64,000 nt of DNA from Acidimicrobiales bacterium. GTDB taxonomy: Bacteria; Actinomycetota; Acidimicrobiia; Acidimicrobiales; Aldehydirespiratoraceae. The stretch spans positions 3,177,736-3,241,735 of the forward strand of contig JAWPML010000001.1 of NCBI GenBank assembly GCA_033344915.1. The letters run 5' to 3'. Numbering within the stretch: the stretch's first letter is position 1; each line of letters starts with the position of its first letter. The notes below the pieces were generated by a model. That model made no database searches. It was not told the origin of the DNA and saw only the letters and a program-made list of their open reading frames with translations. This document shows positions 16,699 through 25,618 of this stretch, piece after piece. Both the position numbers and the translations under genes were made by a program.

Positions 16699-17051
16699 GG
16701 CGGCTCGAGGGGCCCGAGCTCGTCGCCTACGACCTCGTCCCCCGAGCCGTGCTGGAGCGGGTACGGGTGCAACAGGTCCCCGTGCTCCCCCCGGGGGCGT
16801 CGGGCATGACGGTCGGCCGGTTCGTCTTCCTCCGCCGAGACGACGATCGCACGGGCACTCGCGAGCTCCTCGCTCACGAGCTGGTCCACGCCCACCAGTA
16901 CGCCGAACAGGGATTGGTCGGCTTCCTCGCCGACTACCTGCGGGACTATGCGACCGGGCTCCGGCGCCACCGATCCCACCGGGCCGCCTATCTCTCGATC
17001 CCGGCCGAGGCCGAGGCACGATCGCACGCGGCCGCCTGGCGCACGCGGTGA
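16695..17051 (+). CDS. Small HExxH (DUF4157-like) metallopeptidase-like protein
   Basis: This 118-residue protein has RELLAHELVHAHQYAEQG, a HExxH zinc motif followed by HQ as in DUF4157-type domains. The stretch before it is short and there is no signal peptide, so it may be a minimal zincin fold or a toxin-type peptidase relic. The start ATG overlaps the DUF3291 stop (ATGA). Activity is unproven; the motif is plain. Confidence 0.7.
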   Translation: MRRLEGPELVAYDLVPRAVLERVRVQQVPVLPPGASGMTVGRFVFLRRDDDRTGTRELLAHELVHAHQYAEQGLVGFLADYLRDYATGLRRHRSHRAAYLSIPAEAEARSHAAAWRTR

Positions 17052-17102
17052 CGCTCGTCATAGGGCGCCGCGGCTGACCCGCGCCCTCCTACCCTCGATC
17101 CG

Positions 17103-18539
17103 ATGCGATTCCTGGACCCACCGGCACGGCAGTACTCGCCGCGGGTCGTCCAGGTCGTCGCCCTCATCGGCGTCGCCGCGAGCTCGTTCACCATCACCGT
17201 CCTGTCGGCCGCCCTCCCGACCATCGCCGACGACCTCGACTCCTCGACGGGCACCGTCACCTGGGTGATCGCCGGGCCCCTGCTCGCGTTCGCGGTGTTC
17301 ACCCCGATGGCGGGCAAGCTCGGCGACCTCTACGGGCACCGACGCATGTACCTGCTCGGGTTCACCGGGGCGGCCGTCATGTCGCTCGTCACCGCCGCGT
17401 CACCGAATGCCGCGTTCCTGATCGGCGCCCGGATCCTCGCGCAGGCGTTCTCCTCCTCGACGGGCCCGTCGGCGCTCGCGTTGATGATGCAGGCGTTTCC
17501 CGACGACCGGCGAACCTCGGTGGCCGGCGTGTGGTCGGCCGTGCTGGCGGCATCACCCGCCCTCGGTGTGGTCGTCGGCGGCCCCCTCATCGACGCGACG
17601 AGCTGGCGCACGCTCTTCGTGATCCAGAGCGTCGGCATGGCCGTCGCGGTGATCGCCGCATCACGGGTCCTCCCCGACAGCGAGCGCCGCGACGACCTGA
17701 CGTTCGACCTCTGGGGCGGACTCTTCCTCGCCGCCGGCATCGCCACGATCCTCATCCCGCTGAACCGGGCGAGCTCGCTCGGTTGGGATCACCCGGTGGT
17801 GGCCGGCGGCCTGGCGCTGTCGCCGGTCTTCCTGATCGGTTTCGTCGTCTGGGAGCGGCGCACCGCCCACCCACTGATCGAGCTCGCCGTACTGCGCGAA
17901 CGAAATGTCGCGCTCCCGCTCGTCAGCCAACTCTTCCTGAACGGCCCCTACATGGCGGGGCTCGTCATCACCTCGCTGATGCTCGGCGCGACGTCGACGT
18001 TCGCCTACAGCACGACCGCGATCTCCCTGCTGATCCTGCCCCGTCCGATCATGTTCGCCATCGGCGCGTGGGTGGCGGGCTGGCTGACCGAACGATTCGG
18101 CGGACGGCCCGTGGTGATGCTCGGGTGCACCGGGATCTCCGCCGGCCTGCTCGCCATCGGCATCGGTGCGGTGACCGGCGAGATCGGCTTCGTCGTGGCC
18201 GGGGTGGCCACCGCGGGGGCGGGCAGCGGCATCGCGCGGCCGCCGATCATCGCCGCACTCACCGATGCGGTCGGCGACCGAGACCTCGGCGTCGGCACCG
18301 GCATGCTCAACATGGCCGGTCAGATCGGGGCCGCGGCTGGTATCAGCCTGCTCTCCGCGCTCGTCACCGACACCAGCACCCCCGAACGCTTCCGTTTCGT
18401 GTTCGTGATCGGCGCGGCCGTGTCGACGCTCGCCATCGGCATCGCCGGCGCGATCCGGTTCTCCGAGACACTTCCGGCAGCCCGCACGACCCCGTCGCCG
18501 ACTGCGCCCTACTCGGCGACGGTGGACGTCCGGAAGTAG
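17103..18539 (+). CDS. MFS transporter, DHA2-like drug/proton antiporter
   Basis: The 478-residue protein has about 14 membrane helices and motif A, GKLGDLYGHRR, in loop 2-3, followed by motif C-like glycine/proline patterning (SPALGVVVGGPLID). These mark the DHA2 branch of proton-driven efflux pumps. The ATG is 7 nt after TACCCT (17090-17095). No regulator gene adjoins it, so substrates cannot be guessed. Confidence 0.9.
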   Translation: MRFLDPPARQYSPRVVQVVALIGVAASSFTITVLSAALPTIADDLDSSTGTVTWVIAGPLLAFAVFTPMAGKLGDLYGHRRMYLLGFTGAAVMSLVTAASPNAAFLIGARILAQAFSSSTGPSALALMMQAFPDDRRTSVAGVWSAVLAASPALGVVVGGPLIDATSWRTLFVIQSVGMAVAVIAASRVLPDSERRDDLTFDLWGGLFLAAGIATILIPLNRASSLGWDHPVVAGGLALSPVFLIGFVVWERRTAHPLIELAVLRERNVALPLVSQLFLNGPYMAGLVITSLMLGATSTFAYSTTAISLLILPRPIMFAIGAWVAGWLTERFGGRPVVMLGCTGISAGLLAIGIGAVTGEIGFVVAGVATAGAGSGIARPPIIAALTDAVGDRDLGVGTGMLNMAGQIGAAAGISLLSALVTDTSTPERFRFVFVIGAAVSTLAIGIAGAIRFSETLPAARTTPSPTAPYSATVDVRK

Positions 18540-18543
18540 CGAC

Positions 18544-19401
18544 TCAGTAGGTGTAGAAGCCCTGGCCGGTCTTGCGGCCGAGCTGGCCCGCCGTCACCAT
18601 CCGGCGCAGCAGCGGGGGCGGCGCGAGGAAGCGCTCGGCGAACTCCTCGTGGAGCGACTCGGCGGCGAGCAGCAACACGTCCAGACCGACGAGGTCCGAC
18701 AACGTCAGCGGACCCATCGGATGTCCCGCGCCGAGCTGCATCGCCTCGTCGATGTCCTCGGCCGACGCATGGCCGGCCTCGTACATCGCGATCGCCTGAC
18801 AGAGATACGGGATCAACAGCGCGTTCACGATGAAGCCGGAGCGGTCCTTGCAGACCACCACCCGCTTGCCCAGCCGGTCGGTGGCGAACATCGACACGGC
18901 CGCGAGCACCGCTGCGTCGGTCCGCTGCGTCTCGATCACCTCGACCAGCTTCATCACGGGCGCGGGATTGAAGAAGTGCATCCCGCACACCTGCGCGGGC
19001 CGGCCGGTGGCCATCGCGATGTCGATGATCGGGATGGACGAGGTGTTGGTCGCGAGGATGGCGTCGTCGCGGGCGATGTCGTCGAGCTCGGTGAAGATCG
19101 AGAGCTTCAGCTCGCGGATCTCCGGGGCCGCCTCGATGATCAGATCACACGGGGCGAGATCGGCGAGTTGCATCGTCCAGGTGATGGCACCGGCGGCCTC
19201 GTCGCGAGCGGCGGCGTCGAGCTTTCCCCGCTCCACCGCCTTGTCGAGCGAACCCTGGACGCGGGCCTGGCCGGCCTCCACGGCTGCGGCGTCGATGTCG
19301 CGGGCCACGACCGACACGCCCGACTTCGCGAGCACCTCGATGATGCCGGAGCCCATCGCGCCGGTACCCACGACCCCGACCGTGTCGATCGAGCCCGTCA
19401 C
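18544..19401 (-). CDS. 3-hydroxyacyl-CoA (3-hydroxybutyryl-CoA) dehydrogenase
   Basis: The 285-residue enzyme oxidises 3-hydroxyacyl-CoA with NAD. It has GVVGTGAMGSGI at the N terminus, catalytic-region GMHFFNPAPVMKLVE (catalytic His), SGFIVNALLIPYL and the C-terminal GHPMGPLTLSDLVGLD. The length matches monofunctional Hbd/FadB2 proteins. The GTG at 19401 begins 1 nt after the cyclophilin stop, so the two are probably co-transcribed. It fits the thiolase and other acyl-CoA genes 5-10 kb away. Confidence 0.92.
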   Translation of the reverse strand: MTGSIDTVGVVGTGAMGSGIIEVLAKSGVSVVARDIDAAAVEAGQARVQGSLDKAVERGKLDAAARDEAAGAITWTMQLADLAPCDLIIEAAPEIRELKLSIFTELDDIARDDAILATNTSSIPIIDIAMATGRPAQVCGMHFFNPAPVMKLVEVIETQRTDAAVLAAVSMFATDRLGKRVVVCKDRSGFIVNALLIPYLCQAIAMYEAGHASAEDIDEAMQLGAGHPMGPLTLSDLVGLDVLLLAAESLHEEFAERFLAPPPLLRRMVTAGQLGRKTGQGFYTY

Positions 19402-19402
19402 G

Positions 19403-19960
19403 TCAGTCCGCTTCCTCGATCGTGACCGAGTTGATGACCACGTCGGTGGTCGGTCGATCGCTGCGGTCGGTCTCGACACGCTGCATCTCGTCCACGACCT
19501 CGAGTCCCTTCACGACCTTGCCGAACAGGGAGTACTGCGGGGGCAGGCCGACGCCGCTGGCGCCCGAGACGATGAAGAACTGGCTGCCGTTGGTGTTCGG
19601 GCCGGCGTTCGCCATCGCGAGGGAGCCGATCTCGTAGCGTCCCGGGGCCGGAAGCTCGTCGTCGAACTTGTAGCCGGGGCCACCACGGCCCGTGCCGGTC
19701 GGGTCGCCGCCCTGGCACATGAACCCGTTGATGATGCGATGGAAGACGATGCCGTCGTAGTACTTGTAACGAGCGAGCGTCACGAAGTTGTTGACCGTCT
19801 TCGGCGCGGCGGCGGCATCGAGCGCGATCACCATGTCGCCCAATGTGGTGCTCATCGTGGCGGTGTAGCGCTTCGCCGGATCGATGCACATCTCCGGCGC
19901 GGAATCGAACTCACGCTGCTGCGGGCTCGAGCCGTCGGCGTTGGGGCACGGGGTAGCCAT
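19403..19960 (-). CDS. Peptidyl-prolyl cis-trans isomerase, cyclophilin type
   Basis: The 185-residue protein carries the cyclophilin core: FHRIINGFMCQGGDPTGTG, GSLAMANAGPNTNGSQFFI and YSLFGKVVKGLEVVD, including active-site Arg, Gln and Phe residues. There is no signal peptide, so it is cytoplasmic. The ATG at 19960 is favoured by GAGAGGA about 8 nt upstream; a longer frame exists upstream without support. Confidence 0.93.
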   Translation of the reverse strand: MATPCPNADGSSPQQREFDSAPEMCIDPAKRYTATMSTTLGDMVIALDAAAAPKTVNNFVTLARYKYYDGIVFHRIINGFMCQGGDPTGTGRGGPGYKFDDELPAPGRYEIGSLAMANAGPNTNGSQFFIVSGASGVGLPPQYSLFGKVVKGLEVVDEMQRVETDRSDRPTTDVVINSVTIEEAD

Positions 19961-20074
19961 GGAACATCCTCTCGAAAGCTCACCGACACTCGCGACGAGC
20001 CCCGTCGAGACTACGGCCCCGACGGGACGGAGCATCACCCAGCCGCACGGCACGGCGTGCATAGGGTGATCCCC

Positions 20075-20248
20075 GTGCAGGAGATGACCGCACCGGACAG
20101 CGCAGGCGTCGTCGCCGACCATCCGCTGTGCTGCGGACGCTGCGATGTCGCCTGGCGGGGCGCGAAGGGCGACCTCTGCTGGGTCTGCGGCGACCCCGGC
20201 GTGCCCCGCGGGGAAGTGCGCATCGTCGAGGACGAACCCGCCGCCTGA
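20075..20248 (+). CDS. 57-residue zinc-ribbon protein
   Basis: This short gene has a clear start signal: TAGGGT at 20062-20067, then 7 nt, then GTG at 20075. An ATG three codons in is an alternative. The product has CCGRCDVAW and LCWVCGDPG, two CxxC knuckles separated by 10-15 residues, and an acidic tail. It is probably a zinc-binding adaptor. It diverges from the cyclophilin gene. Confidence 0.7.
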   Translation: MQEMTAPDSAGVVADHPLCCGRCDVAWRGAKGDLCWVCGDPGVPRGEVRIVEDEPAA

Positions 20249-20273
20249 CCCCGTCCCGGTCGATCGCGGTGGC

Positions 20274-20837
20274 TCAACCCGCGAACAGGTGGGCGGTCCA
20301 GATCACGTCGTCGACCACCACGATGCCGATCCCGATCGCCCGGTAGCGGGGACTCACGATGTTCGCTTCGTGCGAGGGGCTGGCCACGAACGCGTCGATC
20401 AACACGGCGACGCTCGGTCCGTAGCCGACGTTCTCCCCGGCCGCGGTCCACGCGTCATCCTCGACCACGTCGTAGATCAACGAGGAGTGGTGGAGCCGGG
20501 CGTCGACCGCGATCCGGGCGGCCCACGCCTGCGCCAGGGCGTCCAGTTCGTCGTCGGCCACCAGCGGGTCGAGTCCTGCCGCGTGACGGAGGTCGTTCAG
20601 CGCGTGGCGGGTCTCCTCGGCGAGCGTCGGGGCGACCGTCGTGGTCGTGACGCGGACCGGCCCGTCCGTCGCGACGTCCGCTCGCGCGGCCGTCGCAATC
20701 GGCGGGGACGACGTCACCGTCGATTCGACGCCACTCGGCGTACTCGTCGGGGCAGCGGCCGCGCCGGGGAACACGAGCCAGCTCGCGACGGTCAACGTCA
20801 CGGCGAGCCCGAATCCCGCCGTCGTGCCGTAACGCAT
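20274..20837 (-). CDS. Secreted CAP/SCP-domain protein
   Basis: The 187-residue protein has a signal peptide (FGLAVTLTVASWLVFPGAAAA), a Thr/Ser-rich linker and a CAP domain with LNDLRHAAGLDPLV, AAGENVGYGPS and SHEANIVSPRYRAIGIGI. CAP proteins of bacteria are secreted and mostly of unknown role. The ATG at 20837 has a GGGGGG run 4-5 nt upstream. Confidence 0.85.
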   Translation of the reverse strand: MRYGTTAGFGLAVTLTVASWLVFPGAAAAPTSTPSGVESTVTSSPPIATAARADVATDGPVRVTTTTVAPTLAEETRHALNDLRHAAGLDPLVADDELDALAQAWAARIAVDARLHHSSLIYDVVEDDAWTAAGENVGYGPSVAVLIDAFVASPSHEANIVSPRYRAIGIGIVVVDDVIWTAHLFAG

Positions 20838-20927
20838 GCATCCCCCCGGTCGCCGACTCCCGACCACGGGCGAGTATGTCAGCGCGCCCGGGTGCGGTCG
20901 GCGACCCTCGCGGCCTATGTTTGGGCC

Positions 20928-21536
20928 GTGACGCTGCACTGGGATGACAGCCGGGTCGAGGTCCATCGGGTGGTCGTCGGACCCGTCGACAACAACGTCT
21001 TCGTGATCCGGTGCCGGGAAACCGGCGAAGGGGTCCTCCTCGACGCCGCCAACGAGCACGACCGGCTGCTCGAGCTGTGCCAGAAGCTCGACGTGCGCAC
21101 CGTGCTCGAGACCCACGGCCACTGGGACCACATCCAGGCGATACCGGCCATCCGCGATGCGGGCTATCGCGTCGGTGTCACCGCCGAGGACGCCGCCATG
21201 CTCCCCAGCTACGACTATCTGCTCGAGGACGAGTCGGTGATCGAAGTGGGCCGCCTCCGGATCCACACCCACCACACCCCCGGGCACACCCCCGGGTCGA
21301 TGTCCTTCAGCGTCGAGGACACCCCGCTGCTCTTCACCGGCGACACCCTCTTTCCGGGCGGGCCGGGCGCGACCGGGTTCGAGGGCGGAGACTTCCCCAC
21401 CATCCTGCGCAGCATCGAGGACCGCATGTTCCGCGTGTTCGATGCCGACACCATCGTGCTCCCCGGCCACGGCGCCGACACCACGATCGGGGCCGAGTCG
21501 CCCTCGCTCGACGAATGGGCCGCCCGCGGTTGGTGA
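20928..21536 (+). CDS. MBL-fold metallo-hydrolase (glyoxalase II-like)
   Basis: The 202-residue protein has the metal-binding THGHWDHIQ motif, HHTPGHTPGSMSF, LLFTGDTLFPGGPG and a final LPGHGADT, giving the HxHxDH, H, D, H ligand set of hydroxyacylglutathione-hydrolase-like enzymes. In a mycothiol organism the substrate could be a mycothiol thioester or persulfide, but that is inference. The GTG lies 6 nt after TATGTT (20916-20921). Confidence 0.9.
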   Translation: MTLHWDDSRVEVHRVVVGPVDNNVFVIRCRETGEGVLLDAANEHDRLLELCQKLDVRTVLETHGHWDHIQAIPAIRDAGYRVGVTAEDAAMLPSYDYLLEDESVIEVGRLRIHTHHTPGHTPGSMSFSVEDTPLLFTGDTLFPGGPGATGFEGGDFPTILRSIEDRMFRVFDADTIVLPGHGADTTIGAESPSLDEWAARGW

Positions 21537-21587
21537 TCCCGACGCCGGATCCTCAAGACCCGAGCCCGGAGGCCGACGGGACCGGAG

Positions 21588-22523
21588 ATGATGACTCCGC
21601 CCGTCATCGAGAACGAACCCGCTCGCCTGGCCTCGGTCGAGTCACTGCGCGTTCTCGACACGCCTGCCGACGCCGCCTTCGACGAGCTGGTCGAACTCGC
21701 GGCGTGGACGTGTCATGTCCCGATCGCGGCGTTGTCCCTCATCGACCATGACCGGCAGTGGTTCAAAGCGCAGGTCGGTCTCCCCTTCGCGGAGACCGCT
21801 CGCGACATCACCTTCTGTGCCCACACGATCACCGAGGAACAGACGCTGATCGTCCCGGATGCGACGCTCGATCCCCGCTTCCGCACCAGCCCGTTCGTGA
21901 CCGGCGATGCCGAGATCCGCTTCTACGCCGGTGCCTCGATCACGGTCGACGACGATCTCCCCGTCGGCGCGCTGTGCGTCATGGACACCCGCCCGCGTTC
22001 GCTGTTCGCGGACGAACGCCGCGCCCTCGAGATCCTCGCCCGTCAGGCCGGGGATCGGCTCCACGCCATCCGTCTCGAGTGGCGGGCCCTCGATGCGCTC
22101 ACCGGCGCGGCCGCGCCCGTCGCCGCCGAGCGCTGGCTGCAGGACCAGCCCACGGACCGGGACCGCGCGGTCGTGCACGTCGACATCGACGGCCTCGCCG
22201 AGATCAACACCGGGGCGGGAGACGACGCCGGGGACCACGCCCTCGCCGACACCGCCGCCCGCCTTCGCGAGGCCGCGCCCGCTCATTCGATGGTCGCGCG
22301 GATCGGCGACGACGAGTTCGCCGTGATCCTCGAGGGCGAGCCGCTCGAGGACCTCACCGCCACCGTCCAGACGCTCCGGGCGGCGTTCGAGCCGACCGAC
22401 GCGCCCGCCTTCGACGTCTCGATGGGCCTCGCGACCGCCGGCCCCGGCGACAGCGGTCAGGATCTCGTCGAGGCCGCGGCCGCGGCCACCGCGATGGAGA
22501 AGCAGCTCCGACGAGCCGAGTGA
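21588..22523 (+). CDS. GAF plus degenerate GGDEF domain protein
   Basis: The 311-residue protein has an N-terminal GAF domain (about 10-165, with ITFCAHTITEEQ and VGALCVMD typical of FrzS/GAF sensors of diguanylate cyclases) and a short GGDEF-like domain (about 180-305). The active-site loop reads ARIGDDEFAVIL, so the second Gly of GGDEF is Asp. Diguanylate cyclase activity is doubtful; a receptor or inactive regulator is possible. The start is ATG 21588 or 21591. Confidence 0.82.
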   Translation: MMTPPVIENEPARLASVESLRVLDTPADAAFDELVELAAWTCHVPIAALSLIDHDRQWFKAQVGLPFAETARDITFCAHTITEEQTLIVPDATLDPRFRTSPFVTGDAEIRFYAGASITVDDDLPVGALCVMDTRPRSLFADERRALEILARQAGDRLHAIRLEWRALDALTGAAAPVAAERWLQDQPTDRDRAVVHVDIDGLAEINTGAGDDAGDHALADTAARLREAAPAHSMVARIGDDEFAVILEGEPLEDLTATVQTLRAAFEPTDAPAFDVSMGLATAGPGDSGQDLVEAAAAATAMEKQLRRAE

Positions 22524-22529
22524 TCGGGG

Positions 22530-23027
22530 TCAGCCGTCGACCCCGATGGCGACGTCGGTGTCCTTTCGCTCCTTCACCGTCACCCGGGGGTAGTCACGCA
22601 GCTGGAGTTCGCGGACGCCACTCCATCCCTCGGCACACAGCACACCGTCGGCGGTGATGCGCACGCCGGTGTCGTAGGTCCGCGAGAGCATCCAGGTGCC
22701 CGCGCCGATCACGCCGGGCAGGATGACGAGCCAGAACACGATCAGGTCGGCGGAGGACGGCGCGACCACGGCCGCGACGGCACCGACCAGGACGAGGACC
22801 GGGGTGATGCCGACCACGACACGCGCAGCCGTTCGTGCACCGGGGCCGTACCCACGGGGGAGCTCGTACAACAGGGCATCGCTCGTGTCGTCGCCGGCGC
22901 GGGCCGCCCGGATCGCCGCCCGCAGCTCGGTGGCCTCGCGCGCCGGCCGCCGTCGACACCGGACCCGATCCCGCGGCGCGTTCTTCGTGCCGACCGAGTG
23001 CCAGCAGTTGATGTCCATGCCCCTCAT
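22530..23027 (-). CDS. Unrecognised two-helix membrane protein
   Basis: The 165-residue protein has a basic N terminus, two adjacent membrane helices (VVVGITPVLVLVGAVAAVVA and LIVFWLVILPGVIGAGTW) and a C-terminal beta-rich part (TGVRITADGVLCAEGWSGVRELQLRDYPRVTVKE) that resembles the PH-like tail of small membrane proteins. No family name can be given. It may start at an ATG three codons inside. It converges with the GAF gene. Confidence 0.6.
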   Translation of the reverse strand: MRGMDINCWHSVGTKNAPRDRVRCRRRPAREATELRAAIRAARAGDDTSDALLYELPRGYGPGARTAARVVVGITPVLVLVGAVAAVVAPSSADLIVFWLVILPGVIGAGTWMLSRTYDTGVRITADGVLCAEGWSGVRELQLRDYPRVTVKERKDTDVAIGVDG

Positions 23028-23137
23028 CGTGACAGCTTCCTGGGAGCCTGCTGAGGACGGCGAACACCACCGGGAACCAACGAGGGTCGCCGACCGTCAG
23101 AACGGCCGAGAACAACCATCCCCCGAGGAGTACCCCC

Positions 23138-23713
23138 GTGAAGAAGTTCCTGATCGTGATGACAGTCGTGATGGCCGTCGTGGCCGCCGCCTGCAGCGAC
23201 GACGCCGACACGTCGGTCGGTTCCGACGAGCCGACGGACGACGGCACCGTGGTCGACGGGCCGACGAGCGACGACGACGATGGCACGAGCGACGATGGCA
23301 CCGTCGACCCGAGCGACGGCGAGCCGACGGACGGACCCGGCGACGACGTTCCGCTCGGTGCCGGTCCCTACCCGATCGCCGACCTGACGATCACCTACCA
23401 ACTCGCCGAGGACGACGACCCGGTGGCCTACCAGCTCGCCTGTCTGGGCGACACCGCGACGGTCATGGGCGAGGGCGCGCCGACGACGGCCGACCGGATG
23501 TGCCTCGCCCTCCACGACGACGCCGTGCGCGACCGGGTGGTGCACGGTCCACCGACCGACGTCGCGTGCACCGAGCAGTACGGCGGTCCGCAGATCGCCA
23601 CGATCGTCGGCACGCTCGACGGTGAGGAGATCGACACCAGCTTCGACCGGGCGAACGGATGCGGAATCGGCGACTGGGACCTCTTCGGCGACTTCCTGCC
23701 GTCCGCCGGCTGA
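23138..23713 (+). CDS. Lipoprotein with subtilisin-inhibitor-like (SSI) domain
   Basis: The 191-residue protein has a lipoprotein signal (VVMAVVAAACSDD; lipidated Cys near residue 19), an Asp/Thr/Gly-rich linker to about residue 75, and a domain ending CTEQYGGPQIATIVGTLDG then FDRANGCGIGDW. These match the SSI pattern C..YGGP..A.V.G...G....F.R.NGCEI..W with its four cysteines. It is likely a surface protease-inhibitor-fold protein. A GTG start follows AGGAG. Confidence 0.75.
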   Translation: MKKFLIVMTVVMAVVAAACSDDADTSVGSDEPTDDGTVVDGPTSDDDDGTSDDGTVDPSDGEPTDGPGDDVPLGAGPYPIADLTITYQLAEDDDPVAYQLACLGDTATVMGEGAPTTADRMCLALHDDAVRDRVVHGPPTDVACTEQYGGPQIATIVGTLDGEEIDTSFDRANGCGIGDWDLFGDFLPSAG

Positions 23714-23724
23714 GCGGCCGCGAT

Positions 23725-23760
23725 GGGCCGAGCGATTCACTCCGGTGGATCGTTCGGCCC
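23725..23760 (+). terminator. Hairpin after the SSI-like lipoprotein gene
   Basis: GGGCCGAGCGAT (23725-23736) pairs with ATCGTTCGGCCC (23749-23760), one G-U pair, around a 12-nt loop, 12 bp after the stop codon. No U tract follows, as is common for terminator hairpins in GC-rich actinobacteria. Confidence 0.6.
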
Positions 23761-23846
23761 GTTCACGCGAAGACAACCGGCCCTGACGCCGAGAGTACGT
23801 CTACCGGGGTCCAGTGGGGACCAGGGACACGACCGAGGAGACGATG

Positions 23847-24308
23847 ATGAGCAGCGCCGAGCAGATCCAGGAAGCACTCCGCAAGACGTTGGAGCCGGGT
23901 GAACGCGTCGAGGCGTTCCGGCCCGTCGTCGCCGGCAAGGTCGAGGATCGGGCCTACGAGACCACCCTCGCCCTGCTCGGGCCGTCGGTGTTCAGCCGAG
24001 CCGCCGCCGGCTCGATGACCGGGGACGGCGCGATGCCGAACCGCACCAACCTCGTCGTCGTCACCGACCGGCGGGTGCTGTGGTGTCACAAGCCCCGCAT
24101 CGGCAACGAGATCCACGTCGGCGGCTTCGACTCGCTGGGCGCGGTGCACTCGGTCGAGGTCGTGCCCGCCCGCATCGCCCTGGCGAAGCTGCGCTTCACC
24201 ATGGCCGACTGGTCCGTCGCCCAGTTCGACCTGCCATCGGATCATCGGGCCGCCGACTTCGCCAACGACATCATGAAGCTCCTGCTCCGGGTGCCGGCCG
24301 CCGCCTGA
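23847..24308 (+). CDS. Unrecognised 153-residue cytosolic protein (PH-like)
   Basis: No named family is clear. The middle contains PNRTNLVVVTDRRVLWCHKP, a pattern seen in bacterial PH-like and short YokE-type domains (strand, T-D-R-R, strand). It has no signal peptide or membrane helix. Two ATG codons (23844, 23847) follow GAGGAG; the second has better spacing. It is followed by a strong terminator. Confidence 0.65.
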   Translation: MSSAEQIQEALRKTLEPGERVEAFRPVVAGKVEDRAYETTLALLGPSVFSRAAAGSMTGDGAMPNRTNLVVVTDRRVLWCHKPRIGNEIHVGGFDSLGAVHSVEVVPARIALAKLRFTMADWSVAQFDLPSDHRAADFANDIMKLLLRVPAAA

Positions 24309-24343
24309 GGGATACCCCACACCATCACCCCATCCCTCGTGAA

Positions 24344-24378
24344 GAGGCCCACCCTCCGGGGTGGGCCTCCTCGGTTTT
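24344..24378 (+). terminator. Rho-independent terminator
   Basis: A perfect 10-bp stem, GAGGCCCACC (24344-24353) with GGTGGGCCTC (24360-24369), around CTCCGG is followed by CTCGGTTTT. It is the most classical intrinsic terminator in the window and closes the 23847-24308 transcript before the thiolase gene. Confidence 0.85.
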
Positions 24379-24426
24379 CGGAGGCGAGCGGTACCATCGA
24401 GCCCACCCCGACAGCCAGGAGTCCCC

Positions 24427-25608
24427 GTGTCCGACACCGTCATCCTCACCGGCGCTCGCACCCCGATCGGCCGGTTCAACGGCGGCCTCGCCGGATTCAG
24501 CGGAACGGCCCTCGGCGGGCTCGCGATCGCCGAGGCACTGGCCCGTGCCGGCATCACCGGCGAACAGGTGGACTACGCCTACATGGGCCAGGTCGTGATG
24601 GCCGGCGCCGGCCAGGTCCCCGCCCGCCAGGCGGCGTTCGCCGGAGGGATCCCGATGACGGTGCCGTCGACCGGGCTCAACAAGGCCTGCCCATCGGGCC
24701 TCAACGCCATCCAGCAGGCCCATCGCCTCATCGCGCTCGGCGAAGCCGAGATCGTGGTGGCCGGCGGGATGGAATCGATGACCCAGGCGCCGTACCTGCT
24801 CCTCGATGGTCGCACGGGCTACGGCTACGGCAACGCGACGCTGCCCGACGCGCTCACCCACGACGGACTCTGGTGCTCGTTCGAGTCCGAGCTGATGGGC
24901 GCGGGCACCGAGCGCCACGCCGCCGCGGCCGACATCAGCCGCGAGGAGATGGACCGGATCTCGGCGCTGTCCCACGACCGTGCGGCGCGGGCCCAGAAGG
25001 ACGGCCTGTTCGAGGACGAGATCGTCCCGGTCGAGATCCCGCAGCGCAAGGGTGATCCGATCGTCCTCGCCGAGGACGAGGGCATCCGCGTCGGCACCAC
25101 CGTCGAATCGCTCGGCGGGCTGCGTGGCGCGTTCGCGGACGGTGGCAACGTCACCGCCGGCAACGCCTCCCAACTCTCGGACGGCGGCGCCGCCGTCGTC
25201 GTGACCACGAAGGCCATGGCCGAGAAGCTCGGCGTGGAGCCTCTCGCCGAGATCGTCGACTACGCCGAGGTCGCCGGACCCGACACCTCGCTGCTCACCC
25301 AGCCGAGTCGATCGACGCGCAAGGCGCTCGACCGGGCCGGGATGCAGCTCAGCGACGTCGACCTGTTCGAGTTCAACGAGGCGTTCGCCGCCGTGTCGAT
25401 CGCGTCCATGGCCGAACTCGGCCTCCCCGAGGATGTGGTCAACGTGAACGGCGGCGCGATCGCCCTCGGCCATCCGATCGGCATGAGCGGCACCCGCCTC
25501 GCCATCACGCTGGCCTACGAACTCCAGCGCCGGGGCGGCGGCATCGGGGCGGCCGCCCTGTGCGGCGGGGGCGGCCAGGGCGACGCCATGCTCCTCAAGG
25601 TCACGTGA
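24427..25608 (+). CDS. Acetyl-CoA C-acetyltransferase (thiolase)
   Basis: The 393-residue enzyme has the thiolase signatures: active-site Cys in NKACPSGLNAIQQA (about residue 88), NVNGGAIALGHPIGMSGTR (catalytic His) and CGGGGQGDAM (second catalytic Cys). It makes or cleaves acetoacetyl-CoA and longer 3-ketoacyl-CoA. The GTG start follows CAGGAG by 5 nt. Pro replaces the more common Leu/Ala after the nucleophile Cys (CPSG), a mild change. Confidence 0.93.
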   Translation: MSDTVILTGARTPIGRFNGGLAGFSGTALGGLAIAEALARAGITGEQVDYAYMGQVVMAGAGQVPARQAAFAGGIPMTVPSTGLNKACPSGLNAIQQAHRLIALGEAEIVVAGGMESMTQAPYLLLDGRTGYGYGNATLPDALTHDGLWCSFESELMGAGTERHAAAADISREEMDRISALSHDRAARAQKDGLFEDEIVPVEIPQRKGDPIVLAEDEGIRVGTTVESLGGLRGAFADGGNVTAGNASQLSDGGAAVVVTTKAMAEKLGVEPLAEIVDYAEVAGPDTSLLTQPSRSTRKALDRAGMQLSDVDLFEFNEAFAAVSIASMAELGLPEDVVNVNGGAIALGHPIGMSGTRLAITLAYELQRRGGGIGAAALCGGGGQGDAMLLKVT

Positions 25609-25618
25609 GCCCCGGTCG

